Below are positions 54,149 to 64,000 of a stretch of 64,000 bases of DNA, piece after piece; the stretch's first letter is position 1, and each line of letters opens with the position of its first letter. Under the pieces are notes generated by a model that worked only from the letters and a program-made list of their open reading frames with translations, ran no database searches and was not told the origin of the DNA. This DNA comes from Skeletonema tropicum (taxonomy: Eukaryota > Bacillariophyta > Thalassiosirophyceae > Thalassiosirales > Thalassiosiraceae): assembly GCA_037178625.1 (NCBI GenBank), contig CM074147.1, forward strand, positions 992,001 to 1,056,000, written 5' to 3'. The position numbers and the translations under genes were made by a program.

Positions 54149-54187
54149 TAATATAACAGAAATTTTAAAGTACGTCTGATTAGCCTT
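54149..54187 (+). repeat. Short dispersed motif, copy 4
   Basis: Contains TAACAGAAATTTTAAAGTAC then GTCTGATTAGCC, identical over this stretch to the copies at 2621 and 9752. Confidence 0.7.
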
Positions 54188-54322
54188 ATGCCAACGAATG
54201 GTCGTCAATCTGGCTGGTGATGGTCATCGGTTCTCGACTTGCTCTTCTTATCAATCAGCATAAGTACAGGGTGAACACGTCTCGAGGCTGCTTCCACTTG
54301 GTAATTTCAGTAATTTCATTTG

Positions 54323-54358
54323 TGTAAGTGTAAGTGTAAGTGTAAGTGTAAGTGTAAG
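54323..54358 (+). repeat. Hexanucleotide microsatellite (TAAGTG)n
   Basis: About six perfect copies of TAAGTG, followed by a small imperfect hairpin made of GGTATC/GATACC words. Confidence 0.85.
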
Positions 54359-54603
54359 GTTTCCCATTGGTATCTGTATCTGAGACTGAGATACCAATAC
54401 CAATATCACCCCAATGAGTTGGCTTTGAGTGGAAGACAATACATCTCCATCATTTGCAACGGTAATTAATGTTGTAGAGATTGGGCCTTCGCTGGTCCAT
54501 TATGCTAGTGGAGGCTATCTGGTAGTTTTAGCGCACCACAACTCTGGATCTGGATGTAAATGTCAAGTCCACTCACACTCATACACGTTATTACCTATTT
54601 ATG

Positions 54604-54638
54604 GTAATAATATAATAATAACAGAAATTTTAAAGTTA
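54604..54638 (+). repeat. Short dispersed motif, copy 5 (truncated)
   Basis: AATAATATAATAATAACAG followed by AAATTTTAAAGTTATGG; it diverges after AAAGT. Confidence 0.5.
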
Positions 54639-54819
54639 TGGTAGTCGCTGCTCTTATTTTAGAAGATAGAGGCGACAATGCATACCATCATTCCAGATTC
54701 AGCAACGAACAATATGCTCGACCCTAGCTTTCCTTCGGCGACCTTTGTTGTGGTCTTGTTGATACTGTAAGTACACGCGGTCCATCCTACTTATCTCTTC
54801 AATGTGAGTTGTCAAATAT

Positions 54820-54951
54820 CAAATATCCCTGATAAATTTCATACCAGCAGTTTTAATGCTGGTTACTGGTTACCGTAGAAAACATACCAGCCACGTAGAA
54901 ATCACCTACCTGCAGTAAAACTGCTGGCATGAAATTTATCAGGGATATTTG
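54820..54951. mobile_element. 132 bp foldback element
   Basis: CAAATATCCCTGATAAATTT and the next 16 bases (CAT(A/G)CCAGCAGTTTTA) are repeated inverted at the other end, with one mismatch over about 35 bp and a loop of about 60 bp. A diverged half-copy lies at 57183-57222. Confidence 0.8.
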
Positions 54952-54971
54952 AGTTACTGCAGGTAAGTAAT

Positions 54972-56575
54972 ATTAAGGTGGAACACAAGTAAAAAATCGC
55001 TAAGTAAAAGTAGCTGTTTATCTAGTGAAGATGGGCCTGTAGATCTACGATAGGAATTAGTATACCCCCATGCGAACTCAAATTCGACCAAATTCAGTCA
55101 CGCACCAACCTTTTTGCCCACGGGCATCAAAAGTGACCGTTGCTTCTCGACACTTTCTCTCACCATTCACCAACCACAAACGGCCAAAGACACAACCACC
55201 ATGATGCCATTGTGGACTGCCTAGTAGTACAAAATTGACATGTACCAAGACGGACTTTTTATACTGGAGGCGGAGAAGCCAATTTGCAGATCGCCTTCGA
55301 AAAAGTCCGTCTTGGTTCGACATATCCTAGGAGGAAATAGCCATGCCCACAACGTAACGGAAATTGGTCGATGCAACTGATGTTGTCGACTAATGCCTTG
55401 GGTAATCATCGTTACCACCATTTACGATGCCACCACGGCGCCACAATCGATACTATATATCCAAAGGGAGGTATCAGTGTCTTGGAATCCGCTGCTTCGC
55501 CCGATTAAGTCGTCCGGAACGTCGGCTACTCTGAGACAACATATTTTTAATATTTTTTTACATCAACGCTACTGTGCAGTAAGGATGCAATAAACCATTT
55601 CCGATTGCAACCAACCCGCTCCCTCGACTCTAATATGATTATAGACGACGCCTTGGCACTCTGAAGCGGAAGAAAAGGCCATATGACGTCGCCTACAAGG
55701 TACAAAAATATACATAATTATTCGTTTCCGTCGAACACAACAATTAACTGACAATTAATGCAAACGGCGTAGATATCGATCAAAGAAACATCAATACATC
55801 ATTATTATGATAGTATTCATCCGTGGGAATAATGTGTATGTATGTTGAGAGAAACAACATATTTATCAAGTATTACGTATTTAATAATTTACATAAAATA
55901 CCAACAAATAATAACATAGCCCATCTGATATTATACTCTAACATGATGCACTGCCAACACATTGAGGTCTTCTATTGCGATTATATGATCGTATGGTTCA
56001 TGAATAACCACTGATTTGCATTTAGTGGCTCTTTACAAAGTTGATTATTGCATACACTCTGGGTAGAAAAATAGATTGCCTCTCACTGATGAATTGTGCT
56101 TGATCATGTACTAATTGATGTTTGTGAACAGTTCAGGTAGCAAAAGACGCCCCCCAAGTAATATATATCGATTGAATGCGAGGAAACCCTCTCCTTTGCT
56201 GTGTCTCACCACGTAAACGTCCGTGGGAGGGGTGAAGGGAGGTAAAAGTTGTGGATTTTATGCCGTCGATGGCGACGTTAATTTCTTCATTTTCGATCAA
56301 CAAACTGAGTATCGCCGTCGTTGACGCTTTTATTATGATGTATAAGATCGAATAAGCCGAGTATAATAGGTGTATTTATTAGATGTGCATAACTGTGGCC
56401 ATAGGAGTGGAGGACATCATTGTGAGGGTGTAAAAGATGATATTTGGAGGTTGGATTTTGAGTGGTACCGGTTAGCGACGGCCTCTGTACGAAGGAATCG
56501 AGCCCCCTAGCTACGGCCAACACAGCGATTGTACAGTAGGAATAATACTCAAAAACACTTGTGTTCCACCTAAAT
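54972..56575. mobile_element. Possible 1.6 kb inverted-repeat element
   Basis: AGGTGGAACACAAGT at about 54974 is found inverted at about 56556-56572. The arms are only 15-17 bp and no coding content is seen, so this may be two unrelated short repeats. Confidence 0.3.
55244..55316. other. Perfect 17 bp hairpin with 39-base loop
   Basis: ACCAAGACGGACTTTTT at 55244-55260 pairs exactly with 55300-55316. A few more pairs form inside (GGAGGCG with CGCCTTC). It could be a tiny foldback element or the stem of a small RNA precursor. Confidence 0.5.
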
Positions 56576-56844
56576 TCCTATGTACCTTTGCCCCCGTTCT
56601 ACACACGGGGATCCTCTTTTTTCCTTTCCCCCTCCTACGGTATCCTACGTAATTCAAGAAGCAGTGATCAATGTGTCACAATAAACAAGAACCCTAATTT
56701 GTTAGCAAAGTCTTGACATGACTAAACCAACGAGCAATCCAAGAGTCTACGACTCCTTATAAAACCCAGAAAGACCGACATTCCAACCATGCCAGGCCTT
56801 AGAACACGATGGGGCTAATCTCCAGCCAAAATCTCAAAAAAGAA

Positions 56845-56930
56845 AAATAGTTTGCACTAAGCTACAGTTCGGAGTCAGTGATCAGTAATAGACCCAGATC
56901 TGCCCAAAGTACAACCAACCGATAAAACCA
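56845..56930 (+). repeat. Diverged dispersed repeat (partner at 11065-11150)
   Basis: See the partner entry. Here it lies upstream of the gene at 57464. Confidence 0.5.
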
Positions 56931-57182
56931 TTTACTGAGCATTGCATGAAGCATACTTAGGGTTGCTTGTGTTCATGGACTTTTGATCGAAGTGACACGA
57001 GGAATTCAAGTGTCAGTGATTGCTGCTCGATCAGTCTTGATGTGACACTATTCACCACTGACTTTTGTCGTTTGTCGAAGCACGTCTTGACTTGGCGTCG
57101 AGGTGATGTACTTCTAGGAACACTATACGTTTCTTATTGTACCTCTTACCTGCAGTTTCAGACCGCTCTGCCGCCATTTTCT

Positions 57183-57222
57183 TACCAGCAGTAAAACTGC
57201 GGTTAAATTATCTGGGATATGG
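57183..57222 (+). repeat. Half-copy related to the 132 bp foldback
   Basis: ACCAGCAGTAAAACTGCGGT and then AAATTATCTGGGATATGG resemble the arm of the element at 54820-54951 with several changes. Confidence 0.4.
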
Positions 57223-57463
57223 TAATTCAAATTTGAATGAATTGGCGGCAAAATCCGACTCTAACGTAGGAATTAGTAGAAAGTAGGCAGTATTGAGATT
57301 CAAATCATGAGAGTTTTGTCCCGCGAAAGTTGCACAAGAAACAATAATAAGTTCATTCGAACTCCCCCCGCCCCAACCAAAGGTCGATGCTATGTACATA
57401 CGGATTAAAGAAGCATAAGCAGTGAAATATATCGGGCTGACTGACTCATATAGCCACCATTAA

Positions 57464-59566
57464 ATGGAGCAGAGCCGATCTTTGCCAATGTGCAAGAGTT
57501 CCGGTTCCGAGTCTCCAGCCAGCGGTGGTGGTGCCGCTGTCACCTACACGGCATTTTTAGATGCCCTCCTCACCAACGTTTGCTGCGGTGACATTGGCAA
57601 CAGCGATGCATATGATAGCGCAGCAGACTTTGTAATTAGTGGAGACGAAGACGGTGTCATTGGGGGCTCCAGTCAATCTCCCAATAATGGCAGAGGAGAC
57701 GATGAAGATGGCGCAGCAACAATTGACCAGAACCCTCTTGCGGAACCCATCTTGCCGCATCTTCGATTTAACCCGCTCATAAACTCGTCTGCTAGCACGC
57801 TGGATGAGTTCTACGATCTCTTCTTGAGAAATGACGCTCCACACTCCTTCGTAAGCTTTCATAAATCGAAAGGCGATGAGGAGGTCAACGCAACGCCTTG
57901 GGAGATGGGGCAGGAGGAGGACAAGCTGGAACGTACAATTACTTTCATTACTAAATTCACACCGAAAAATTTGCAAGAGGATCAAGATGTGGGTGCTCCT
58001 ACCCCTTCATCAACAATTACAGACGTTAACAATCCGACCTTAACACTGGCAGTTACATCGCATCAAACTTTAAGTCGGCAACCATCCACCATGATACTAG
58101 AGAGTTTACTCTCATTCGACTTCGTGGATTATTCCTTGCTCAAGACAAGCTTGAGTAAAATTTTAAATGTCTCTTTAACTCAATTCCTCATATCGGATGA
58201 TGTCAAGGGGAGTGAAGTCAAAGTGAGGATAGTGTTGAACGAAGAAGATGGTGGCATTACTACTTCTACTGGGGTGCAAGCTGCTTCCAGTGGGAAGCAG
58301 CAGCCGCCGGTGTCACATCCGTTTCTTTTGCCGGATAGACTCCCCAACGAACATGAAAACCATGATGAAAGCGACAACAATACTGACTTCTCACCAACAC
58401 AATTAGGTGCCTCTCTTTTGTCGTTGATACGTGCACGAAACTCTCCTACTCCGCCTGATTCCACATCATCCAAACGCAGTCCAGTGGATGAAGCGGCACT
58501 TTTAATTGCAAAGCATTCTGAAAGCATTAAGGGCTCCCCAAAGCTTTTATTGGAAAGAGATATGACCGATGATACATACGATGTATTGCGTACTGGTTCG
58601 TCTCGAGGGTCTCTCTTATTTAAGCACGTCTCCTCCTTTGAAACTAGTGTCGTCAATCCAGGCGAGATGGCCATGAGACGCATCCTCTGGGAAAAGGATA
58701 GAAGTGGAACCGCCACAAGAAGTGAGAGTAATATTCTTCATAGCAATGCGTCGGAGGGCGGCGATCCATCTAAATTATCATCGCTACTTCAACCATTTGA
58801 TTTATCCTCACGAGGAGGAGGTCTCTCCATGCATATTGAAATGGAAGTTCGTGATAATAGCAGCTTTAACAACAACAACGACAGCAGCAGCAACAACAAC
58901 ACTACATTTCGTAGATCAGCATCCTTGACGAACCGAACTAGATCAGATGGCAACTCGTCCTTCCAACGCGCTAGATCCACTGGAATCGGAGGATCCTCCG
59001 CCACCTACATTGAAGAAAAGGTTCGCAAGGGTCTCAAGAAACGTGTTGCTAGGTCATCCGTTACATGGGCAACATCCTGGTGCTGCCGTCTGTGGGAAGA
59101 CGAACAAATGGAACGATTTCTAAAGAGGGGTAATCCCACCCCAACGGTACGGAAACGGAGCAATACACGACCCACCGTGAGAAGGATTGGAGAGAGGAGG
59201 AGGTTAGGAGGACGAATAGGGAAGAACCAAACAGCACCAAATAATACCGAGATGGAGAAGTTACAGGCGATGAAGAAACAGATACAACAAGCCGAGTCCA
59301 TAAAGAAGCAACCACCAAGGCCGCGTGTAGTGACTCCACCCTCTTCACCGACTCACGAGGAGGAAGGTTCAGCCTGGGTTCCATTGCAACTTGAAGATGG
59401 GAACCAGTGTTGTCGTTGGATGCCATCCGTAGACGAAGAAGGTCATTGTGGAGTCGAGGTATGTACCATCTCTCCATCAGAAGATGACGAGTCAAAACGA
59501 AGTAAAGAGAGTGGAAGCGGGATGAAAAAGAAATTTGTTCGTGGATTGAAGACTTCGAAGTCGTAA
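57464..59566 (+). CDS. Long protein of unknown function, single exon
   Basis: 700 aa. Residues about 20-190 mix acidic and polar sequence with possible helices (YTAFLDALLTNVC, FNPLINSSASTLDEFYDLFL). A folded patch may lie near 205-265 (STMILESLLSFDFVDYSLLK then TSLSKILNVSLTQFLISDDV). Asn/Ser-rich runs follow (near 470-480), then a basic block (EEKVRKGLKKRVARSSVTWA then TSWCCRLWEDEQMERFLKRG) and a Lys/Arg-rich tail with a short Trp-containing acidic segment (SAWVPLQLEDGNQCCRWMP). No known domain seen. The opposite strand also has open frames, but codon-like content favours this one. It is convergent with the OTU gene, 93 bp between stops. Confidence 0.65.
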   Translation: MEQSRSLPMCKSSGSESPASGGGAAVTYTAFLDALLTNVCCGDIGNSDAYDSAADFVISGDEDGVIGGSSQSPNNGRGDDEDGAATIDQNPLAEPILPHLRFNPLINSSASTLDEFYDLFLRNDAPHSFVSFHKSKGDEEVNATPWEMGQEEDKLERTITFITKFTPKNLQEDQDVGAPTPSSTITDVNNPTLTLAVTSHQTLSRQPSTMILESLLSFDFVDYSLLKTSLSKILNVSLTQFLISDDVKGSEVKVRIVLNEEDGGITTSTGVQAASSGKQQPPVSHPFLLPDRLPNEHENHDESDNNTDFSPTQLGASLLSLIRARNSPTPPDSTSSKRSPVDEAALLIAKHSESIKGSPKLLLERDMTDDTYDVLRTGSSRGSLLFKHVSSFETSVVNPGEMAMRRILWEKDRSGTATRSESNILHSNASEGGDPSKLSSLLQPFDLSSRGGGLSMHIEMEVRDNSSFNNNNDSSSNNNTTFRRSASLTNRTRSDGNSSFQRARSTGIGGSSATYIEEKVRKGLKKRVARSSVTWATSWCCRLWEDEQMERFLKRGNPTPTVRKRSNTRPTVRRIGERRRLGGRIGKNQTAPNNTEMEKLQAMKKQIQQAESIKKQPPRPRVVTPPSSPTHEEEGSAWVPLQLEDGNQCCRWMPSVDEEGHCGVEVCTISPSEDDESKRSKESGSGMKKKFVRGLKTSKS

Positions 59567-59659
59567 CAACTTGAGCTCGGAAAGGAGTTTACGTAGTATT
59601 ATTTCATTATTAGCAAGCATTATTAGAGATTATTATACAGCAATGCGTCACCCCTTTCT

Positions 59660-61297
59660 CTACTGTTTATTCACCTGATCATTATCCCACTTCCCTCTTC
59701 CCCCGTCCCACTTGAAATCACCCTTTTTTCTCTTTCTTTGATGATCACTTTTCGTTCTCTTTCTTTGCACAACTACTGTTTCCTCTACGTCTTCTTCTTC
59801 TTGTTTCTTCTTCTTCTTCACCTCATCATCCACACGAGACGCCACGCCAGAAGAAGAAGAAACAACAACCCTACTACCCCCCCGTAACAACGCATGATTC
59901 CGAAACTGATTCAATCCACCACCCTTACCTCCACCTACACCCTTTTTGTTCGTCACCGGAAACAATGCCAAAAAGTGATTGCCCACCCTCCGAATACGCT
60001 TCGGTTCTACATCTGGAAATCTGGAATCTGCCGAAAGTATATGGAGTGGTTCACGACGATCGTATCGTGGTGATCCGAAGCAAGCCATTCGACGGAGGGT
60101 GAATTGACTGCAGGTATTTTTGGCGTGTTTTAGGTTGTGTGTTGTGTCGTCTGAGTCGGTAGTTTGTTCATTTTTGTTATTTTTCGATGTAGGAACGAGT
60201 TCATAACTGTGTGTTGGAACAAATGAAATGATAGAGAGATGATGAGCCAACACACACAAAACTCAAACTGTACAAACTAAACACACATCATCATCCAACA
60301 AAAACAACAACGAAAGCACTCACATGTGAATCGGCCTCTGCAAATAATTACAAAGCGCCACAATCTCCGGCCCACCACCCCAATAACTCTCCTTCCTCAT
60401 CAACTCACAATACTCCTCTCCCTCCAATTCAAACTGTGCTGCCGCCGCGGCCAACAATTCCCGTGCCTCCAAATATTCGTCTCCCTGCAAGAACAGTTTG
60501 CGCCTACTACTTCCCACTACTCTCCCCGCAAGGTTGTTTCTAGGATGATTGTTGTCCTCCAACACATCTACTGCTGCATTCCGTAACTGCAATGATTTCG
60601 ATCGTAACTCCAATATCCTCTCATGACTATCCATCGGTAAGTGCCGTCCCTCATTCTCACTGTAAAACAAACACGCCGCAATCGAATGGAACAGACAATT
60701 CCCATCTCCGGGCACCTGTCGTATCTCCACGGGTGTCCCGCACAGGTTGTGGGGGTACGATCGTGATCGCGGACCGTACTTGCCGCGAATGTTGGCGAGG
60801 TGTTCCCATTCGCCGGGTGTGCGGGGGTAGAGATTGGTGAGGAAGCCGCTGGGATCGATTTTGGGAGAGGGGTTCCAGGGGGGATGGTAGTCGTGTTGTG
60901 TGGAAATGCTAGAGGGGGCGGAGATGCTGCTGGAGGAGGAAGAGGGAGAGGATTGACGATTGTAGTTGGAGTAGCGATTGGTGGATCGTGGAATTGTGGA
61001 GGAGTCGGCAGAGACTGGTGAGAGGAGTGTTGGTAGATGGTGGTGTCGTGGTGATAGGAGGAGGAGGTAGCAGCAGCTCACCAAGATGGCGAGTGGTGAG
61101 GCAATTGAACAACATGATGATCGTCGCCGCCGCTGCCGCCGTCTTATTCTACTGCTGCGTGTTGTGGTTGATAGCGATCTCAGTAGCGGCATCGTTAGGC
61201 TGTGGATTAGAGGATCAAGTATTAGCGTAGTGGACTGACACGGGCACTGTTCTTTAGTTTCCCATCTTGTGAACGAAGAAGGATGAGAGATTGGCAA
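59660..61297 (-). CDS. OTU-family cysteine protease (deubiquitinase-like), two exons
   Basis: Exon 1 is 61297-60324 and exon 2 is 60206-59660, with a 117 bp intron (GTGAGT to ACACACAG); 506 aa. The OTU catalytic start is VPGDGNCLFHSIAACLF (Asp198, Cys201 counted from the first ATG). The middle strand motif is MRKESYWGGGPEIVALCNYL, the splice gives RPIHIYEL, and the second exon supplies the catalytic His in RVGNHFLALFPV. An N-terminal hydrophobic stretch (about 62-81, preceded by an Arg-rich cluster) suggests a membrane anchor or signal; ATG 61192 is an alternative start. The tail is Lys-rich. The family removes ubiquitin from substrates. Confidence 0.88.
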
Positions 61298-61657
61298 AAA
61301 GTGACGTCGCTTCGCGCCATTTTTGCGGTATCTTCTGTCACGTCACCTTACAGTCAAGTCACAAGTATATAGCACGTCACCTGTCACAAGTCAAAGGTGC
61401 GACTCCCAAAAAAATACAGCAGCCCCATCGATCACGCACGCGCACGCACCCACCAACACCACGCCGACGCTCTGACAACCACGAAAAACGGCAGTGCACT
61501 CCAAAAGAACGGTGCAAACACCTCCTGTGCAACTCACTGCCCTGACACCAAAATAATCATTGGCCATAACTCAATTTGCCGCCGACCGCCGACCGCCGAC
61601 CGCCGACCGCCGACCTGTCGGAATACTTACTGGAATACTCCTTGAGAAGAATACAAA
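61298..61657. promoter_or_regulatory. Probable bidirectional promoter region
   Basis: Lies between the divergent OTU gene and the 61658 gene. It includes a short GACCGCC tandem run at about 61584-61616. Confidence 0.4.
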
Positions 61658-63242
61658 ATGCCCAACCTTCAAAAGGAAGGAGATCCATCACCATCAACCG
61701 GGATCCCCCCAGCCGCCGGCGCTCCTACCTATGGTGCCGCCAAGAGATATCATTCCATCCTCAGAGATTTCATGGCCTACACCAATCAAGTTGAGCTCTA
61801 TTCAGATAGGCACATGTTTACCAACGAGGAACTTTCTGCAATCACACCGGATCAGATCATTCGGTACTTTAAGTACAAGTTGTATGGTGATGGAGATGTG
61901 AATGTATCGGATAAGCCTCTTAGTGGTAGTCATCATACCCTTGGTAAGAAGCCATGATGATTGTAATGATAGTATATCTACATACTTTGCTCAATCTTTC
62001 AACTCTTGACCTTTCAAACTCACAGCATTTGTAATGTGAACACACGCTCGCTCCTTATTCATAAGACTATTACAAAAAAGCAATATCATCCTTTGCTCCA
62101 CAAAGAGAGACACCTTGGGACCCAATCACCAGAGAGGGCAATCCTACACGAGCAAAGTCAATCAACGAGTTTGTTCGGCATATCCGCTCATTGGAGGGTT
62201 TGGAAGGTAGTAGCAAGAAACGAAAGAATAAGACCGGCAATAATAGTACACCATCGAATAAGCAATCCACTACTACTACTACTTCTACAGCATCGAAACC
62301 CTCTTCTGCACCAGCAGCAGCAGCAGCACCTGCAGCAAAGAAAGCTCGAGGTCCCGAGCTACCAGGTGGCATCAACAACCCCAACGCAATCATGTCGGAA
62401 ATTTTTCAACAAGTACATCAGCAGAATAATTCAATCATTGATTGGCTTGGAGATCTTGGCACCATGATAGAACGATTTCGATCTGGTATGAAGACGAAGA
62501 ATCAGACAATCATGAGCAACATTCACAGATTGAATAGTAGTCTCGAGTATTTCAATGCATACTGCTCCTGGGCCACCTATGATGCGCTTTCCAACTGCTG
62601 TGGGACCAGGGAGTTGCAGCTATGCAAGTAGGACCAGCAGGAGTTGGCATAGGAGGAGGAGGAGGAGGAGGAGCAATGCCAGGATCAGGAGGAGCTGCAG
62701 CTGCAGCAATGCCAAGACCAGGAGTCACAGCAATGCCACGATTACCCACCACCTCTACACGAGCATACTCATTGAATGCTAAAGCAAACCCTCCTGGGGT
62801 CGACAAAGACTGGTCCTACCTCCACCCAGATGGGAACAGACGCAGCGTCCCACCAGGCTGGACATTCCCAAACGGGAACTTATTCGAACTCTACACCCTC
62901 TGGCACATTGGAGACAAGGCAAACCGCATCCATCCAATGAAAACATTCAGTGCATTTGATGTCGCCATGTGCGGTAAGCGTGGTCGGACAACACTCAGTG
63001 AGGCTCGTTGTCTCGTGGCAGCTGTAGATCGAGAGGTAGTAAAGGCGGGTCGAACTATTGGTCCGAATGTGAGTGAAGTGGAGCTTTTGGAGTTGTTCAA
63101 ATTGGGTATTGTGGGGTTGGATATATCAAGGACGACTCCTACTGGTCGTGGACGGAATATTAATAGTTTGAAGTGGACTACTCTTTGTGAGTTGGGGAGG
63201 ACACCGAAGGAAAAGAGTGTTGTAGAGGATAGGTTGGTATAG
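61658..63242 (+). CDS. Protein with a Crypton-recombinase-like N-terminus, two exons, one frame shift
   Basis: Exon 1 is 61658-61943; a 122 bp intron (GTAAGA to TTCATAAG) leads to exon 2 at 62066. The join gives LSGSHHTLDYYKKAISSFAP then QRETPWDPITREGNPTRAKS and INEFVRHIRSLEGLEG. The run ITPDQIIRYF, then YYKKAIS, PW, GNPT(R/K)S and INEF.R.I resembles the core-binding region that precedes the catalytic domain in Crypton-type tyrosine recombinases of stramenopiles. No catalytic R-H-R-Y domain follows. Instead come a basic, Ala/Thr-rich linker, a helical part (NNSIIDWLGDLGTMIERFRS), a Gly-rich stretch and a C-terminal domain (HPDGNRRSVPPGWTFPNGN, LFELYTLWHIGD, FDVAMCGKRGRTTLSEARCL). One base is missing near 62597, where YDALSN should run on into LLWDQGVAAMQ. 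The product would be 487 aa. Perhaps a domesticated element protein. Confidence 0.6.
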
Positions 63243-63372
63243 AATTGGTTGCATTAAGATACATTATTTGTTTTGTACGACACATGATGCAATGGAGCTT
63301 TGCACTGATCAATATCTCTTCTACAAGAAGTAGGAGATAGGTCTGATGTTGGTCTCATGCGCCATTCTACTT

Positions 63373-64000
63373 TCAACGATTTCTATCCCACTTACCACTT
63401 CCATATCTATCACCTATGAACATCCCTCTCCCAACGCGACCCTGAGTTTTCATATTCGGGAATTCTTCAACCCAACAAGTATTGAAATGTCCAAAGGATA
63501 TTATCCTGGAAGCAACTCCAACGACATGTCTTCCCTCAGCTTCTGCTAAGGATGCATCCTCTTCAGTTTTGTAGTACCCATCAAGTAGTTCAAAGTCTTT
63601 TACCTTTGCATATCGACCGTTAGCTGCATCAATCTTGAGTGGTTCCCAACCTCTCTCCCTACACCAATTCTCCCAATAGTTGCGTTTCGATATGCTCACA
63701 GGAAGGATGAACTCGTCACCCTTCCGGTCGCATTCATCGCTATTAATGTATTCGTCATGCAACGCTTGGAGAGAGGCACGTAAATCCGCCATTGCATCGT
63801 CAGTCTTTCTCTTTCTTTTCTTCCCAATATTTTGATGCGTAGTGATAGATAAGTTGCCGCCAATGTATTGCTTGTGTGATTTTTCAGCAGATGCGCCAAT
63901 GTTATGTAAGCGCAAGTATGCAGCTTCACAGATGCGATGTGAAAATGCTTCAGAGATTTGTTGCTGCTGCTGTTCTTGTGACGACAGACGATGCGACGAT
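63373..64000 (-). CDS. Unidentified protein, 5' end outside the window (partial)
   Basis: An open frame from the right edge (first full codon at 63999) to a stop at 63375-63373, 209 codons counting the stop. It begins with a Gln run (SSQEQQQQQISEAFSHRICE) and a Lys/Arg cluster (GKKRKRKTDD), then a probably folded region: FILPVSISKRNYWENWCRER, GWEPLKIDAANGRYAKVKDF, ELLDGYYKTEEDASLAEAEG, RHVVGVASRIISFGHFNTCW. No family recognised. It is convergent with the previous gene, 130 bp between stops. Confidence 0.6.
   Translation of the reverse strand, partial: SSHRLSSQEQQQQQISEAFSHRICEAAYLRLHNIGASAEKSHKQYIGGNLSITTHQNIGKKRKRKTDDAMADLRASLQALHDEYINSDECDRKGDEFILPVSISKRNYWENWCRERGWEPLKIDAANGRYAKVKDFELLDGYYKTEEDASLAEAEGRHVVGVASRIISFGHFNTCWVEEFPNMKTQGRVGRGMFIGDRYGSGKWDRNR

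Larger units (their letters stand above)
53815..57463. other. 3.6 kb gene-poor region with small elements
   Basis: No gene is supported. It holds copies of the short dispersed motif, a hexanucleotide microsatellite, two foldback structures and a possible inverted-repeat element, listed separately. Several frames of 60-80 codons have no recognisable content. Confidence 0.5.

Noticed and set aside
59005..59495. Minus-strand frames inside the 57464-59566 gene
   Set aside because: Hydrophobic shadow translation with no family features; the plus-strand frame is longer and continuous.

Overview
This is nuclear DNA of a eukaryotic alga, most probably a diatom. The protein-coding genes carry short GT-AG introns (about 75-140 bp). 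Two proteins start with a secretory signal followed by the alanine-phenylalanine junction of diatom complex-plastid presequences (ASAF at 36.85 kb, TAAF at 30.2 kb). One gene encodes two copies of the DUF6824 domain common in diatoms. Ty1/copia debris is present. Gene islands are tight and often convergent, with 43-130 bp between stop codons. I cannot name the species.

Layout. 1-4.2 kb: the end of one gene, then POLE2 (DNA polymerase epsilon subunit B) and an MTA/SAH nucleosidase, both minus strand. 4.4-9.55 kb: a 5.1 kb element with terminal inverted repeats, carrying a zinc-motif plus Ulp1-like (C48) protease ORF; a second, nested inverted-repeat unit (7.17-9.39 kb) holds two decayed or heavily spliced ORFs. 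9.8-10.1 kb: copia RNase H debris. 11.3-21.0 kb: a 9.7 kb satellite of about 32 monomers of roughly 300 bp, whose core is a five-monomer higher-order repeat of 1530 bp. 21.7-23.6 kb: the DUF6824 gene. 23.6-30 kb: a gene-poor stretch of dispersed G-rich elements, segmental duplications, a pseudogene and two more tandem arrays (about 174 bp and 185 bp). The 185 bp array shares a core box with the large satellite.

30.2-34 kb: a plastid-targeted FtsH-like AAA protein without a protease domain, and a convergent low-complexity protein. 34.6-36.1 kb: an inverted-repeat element containing a 186 bp tandem repeat. 36.4-48.2 kb: a gene island with a small plastid protein, an RbgA/YlqF-type GTPase, a very large USP32-like deubiquitinase ending in a CaaX box, and a protein with repeated SSLPNLD modules. 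49.2-50.4 kb: an orphan coding exon and a foldback element. 50.7-53.8 kb: a tesmin/LIN54-type CXC protein and a seven-helix membrane protein with a KKxx tail. 53.8-57.4 kb: gene-poor, with foldbacks and short dispersed repeats. 57.5-64 kb: an unknown protein, an OTU-family protease, a two-exon gene whose N-terminus resembles the core-binding region of Crypton-type recombinases, and a partial unknown gene.

The genes are housekeeping and regulatory and form no operon or single pathway. Two points matter for any reader. The satellite and repeat landscape (about a third of the window) is the most unusual content. Several otherwise intact genes are broken by single-base frame shifts whose lengths add up exactly when one base is restored, so many gene models here will be wrong unless the indels are checked against reads.
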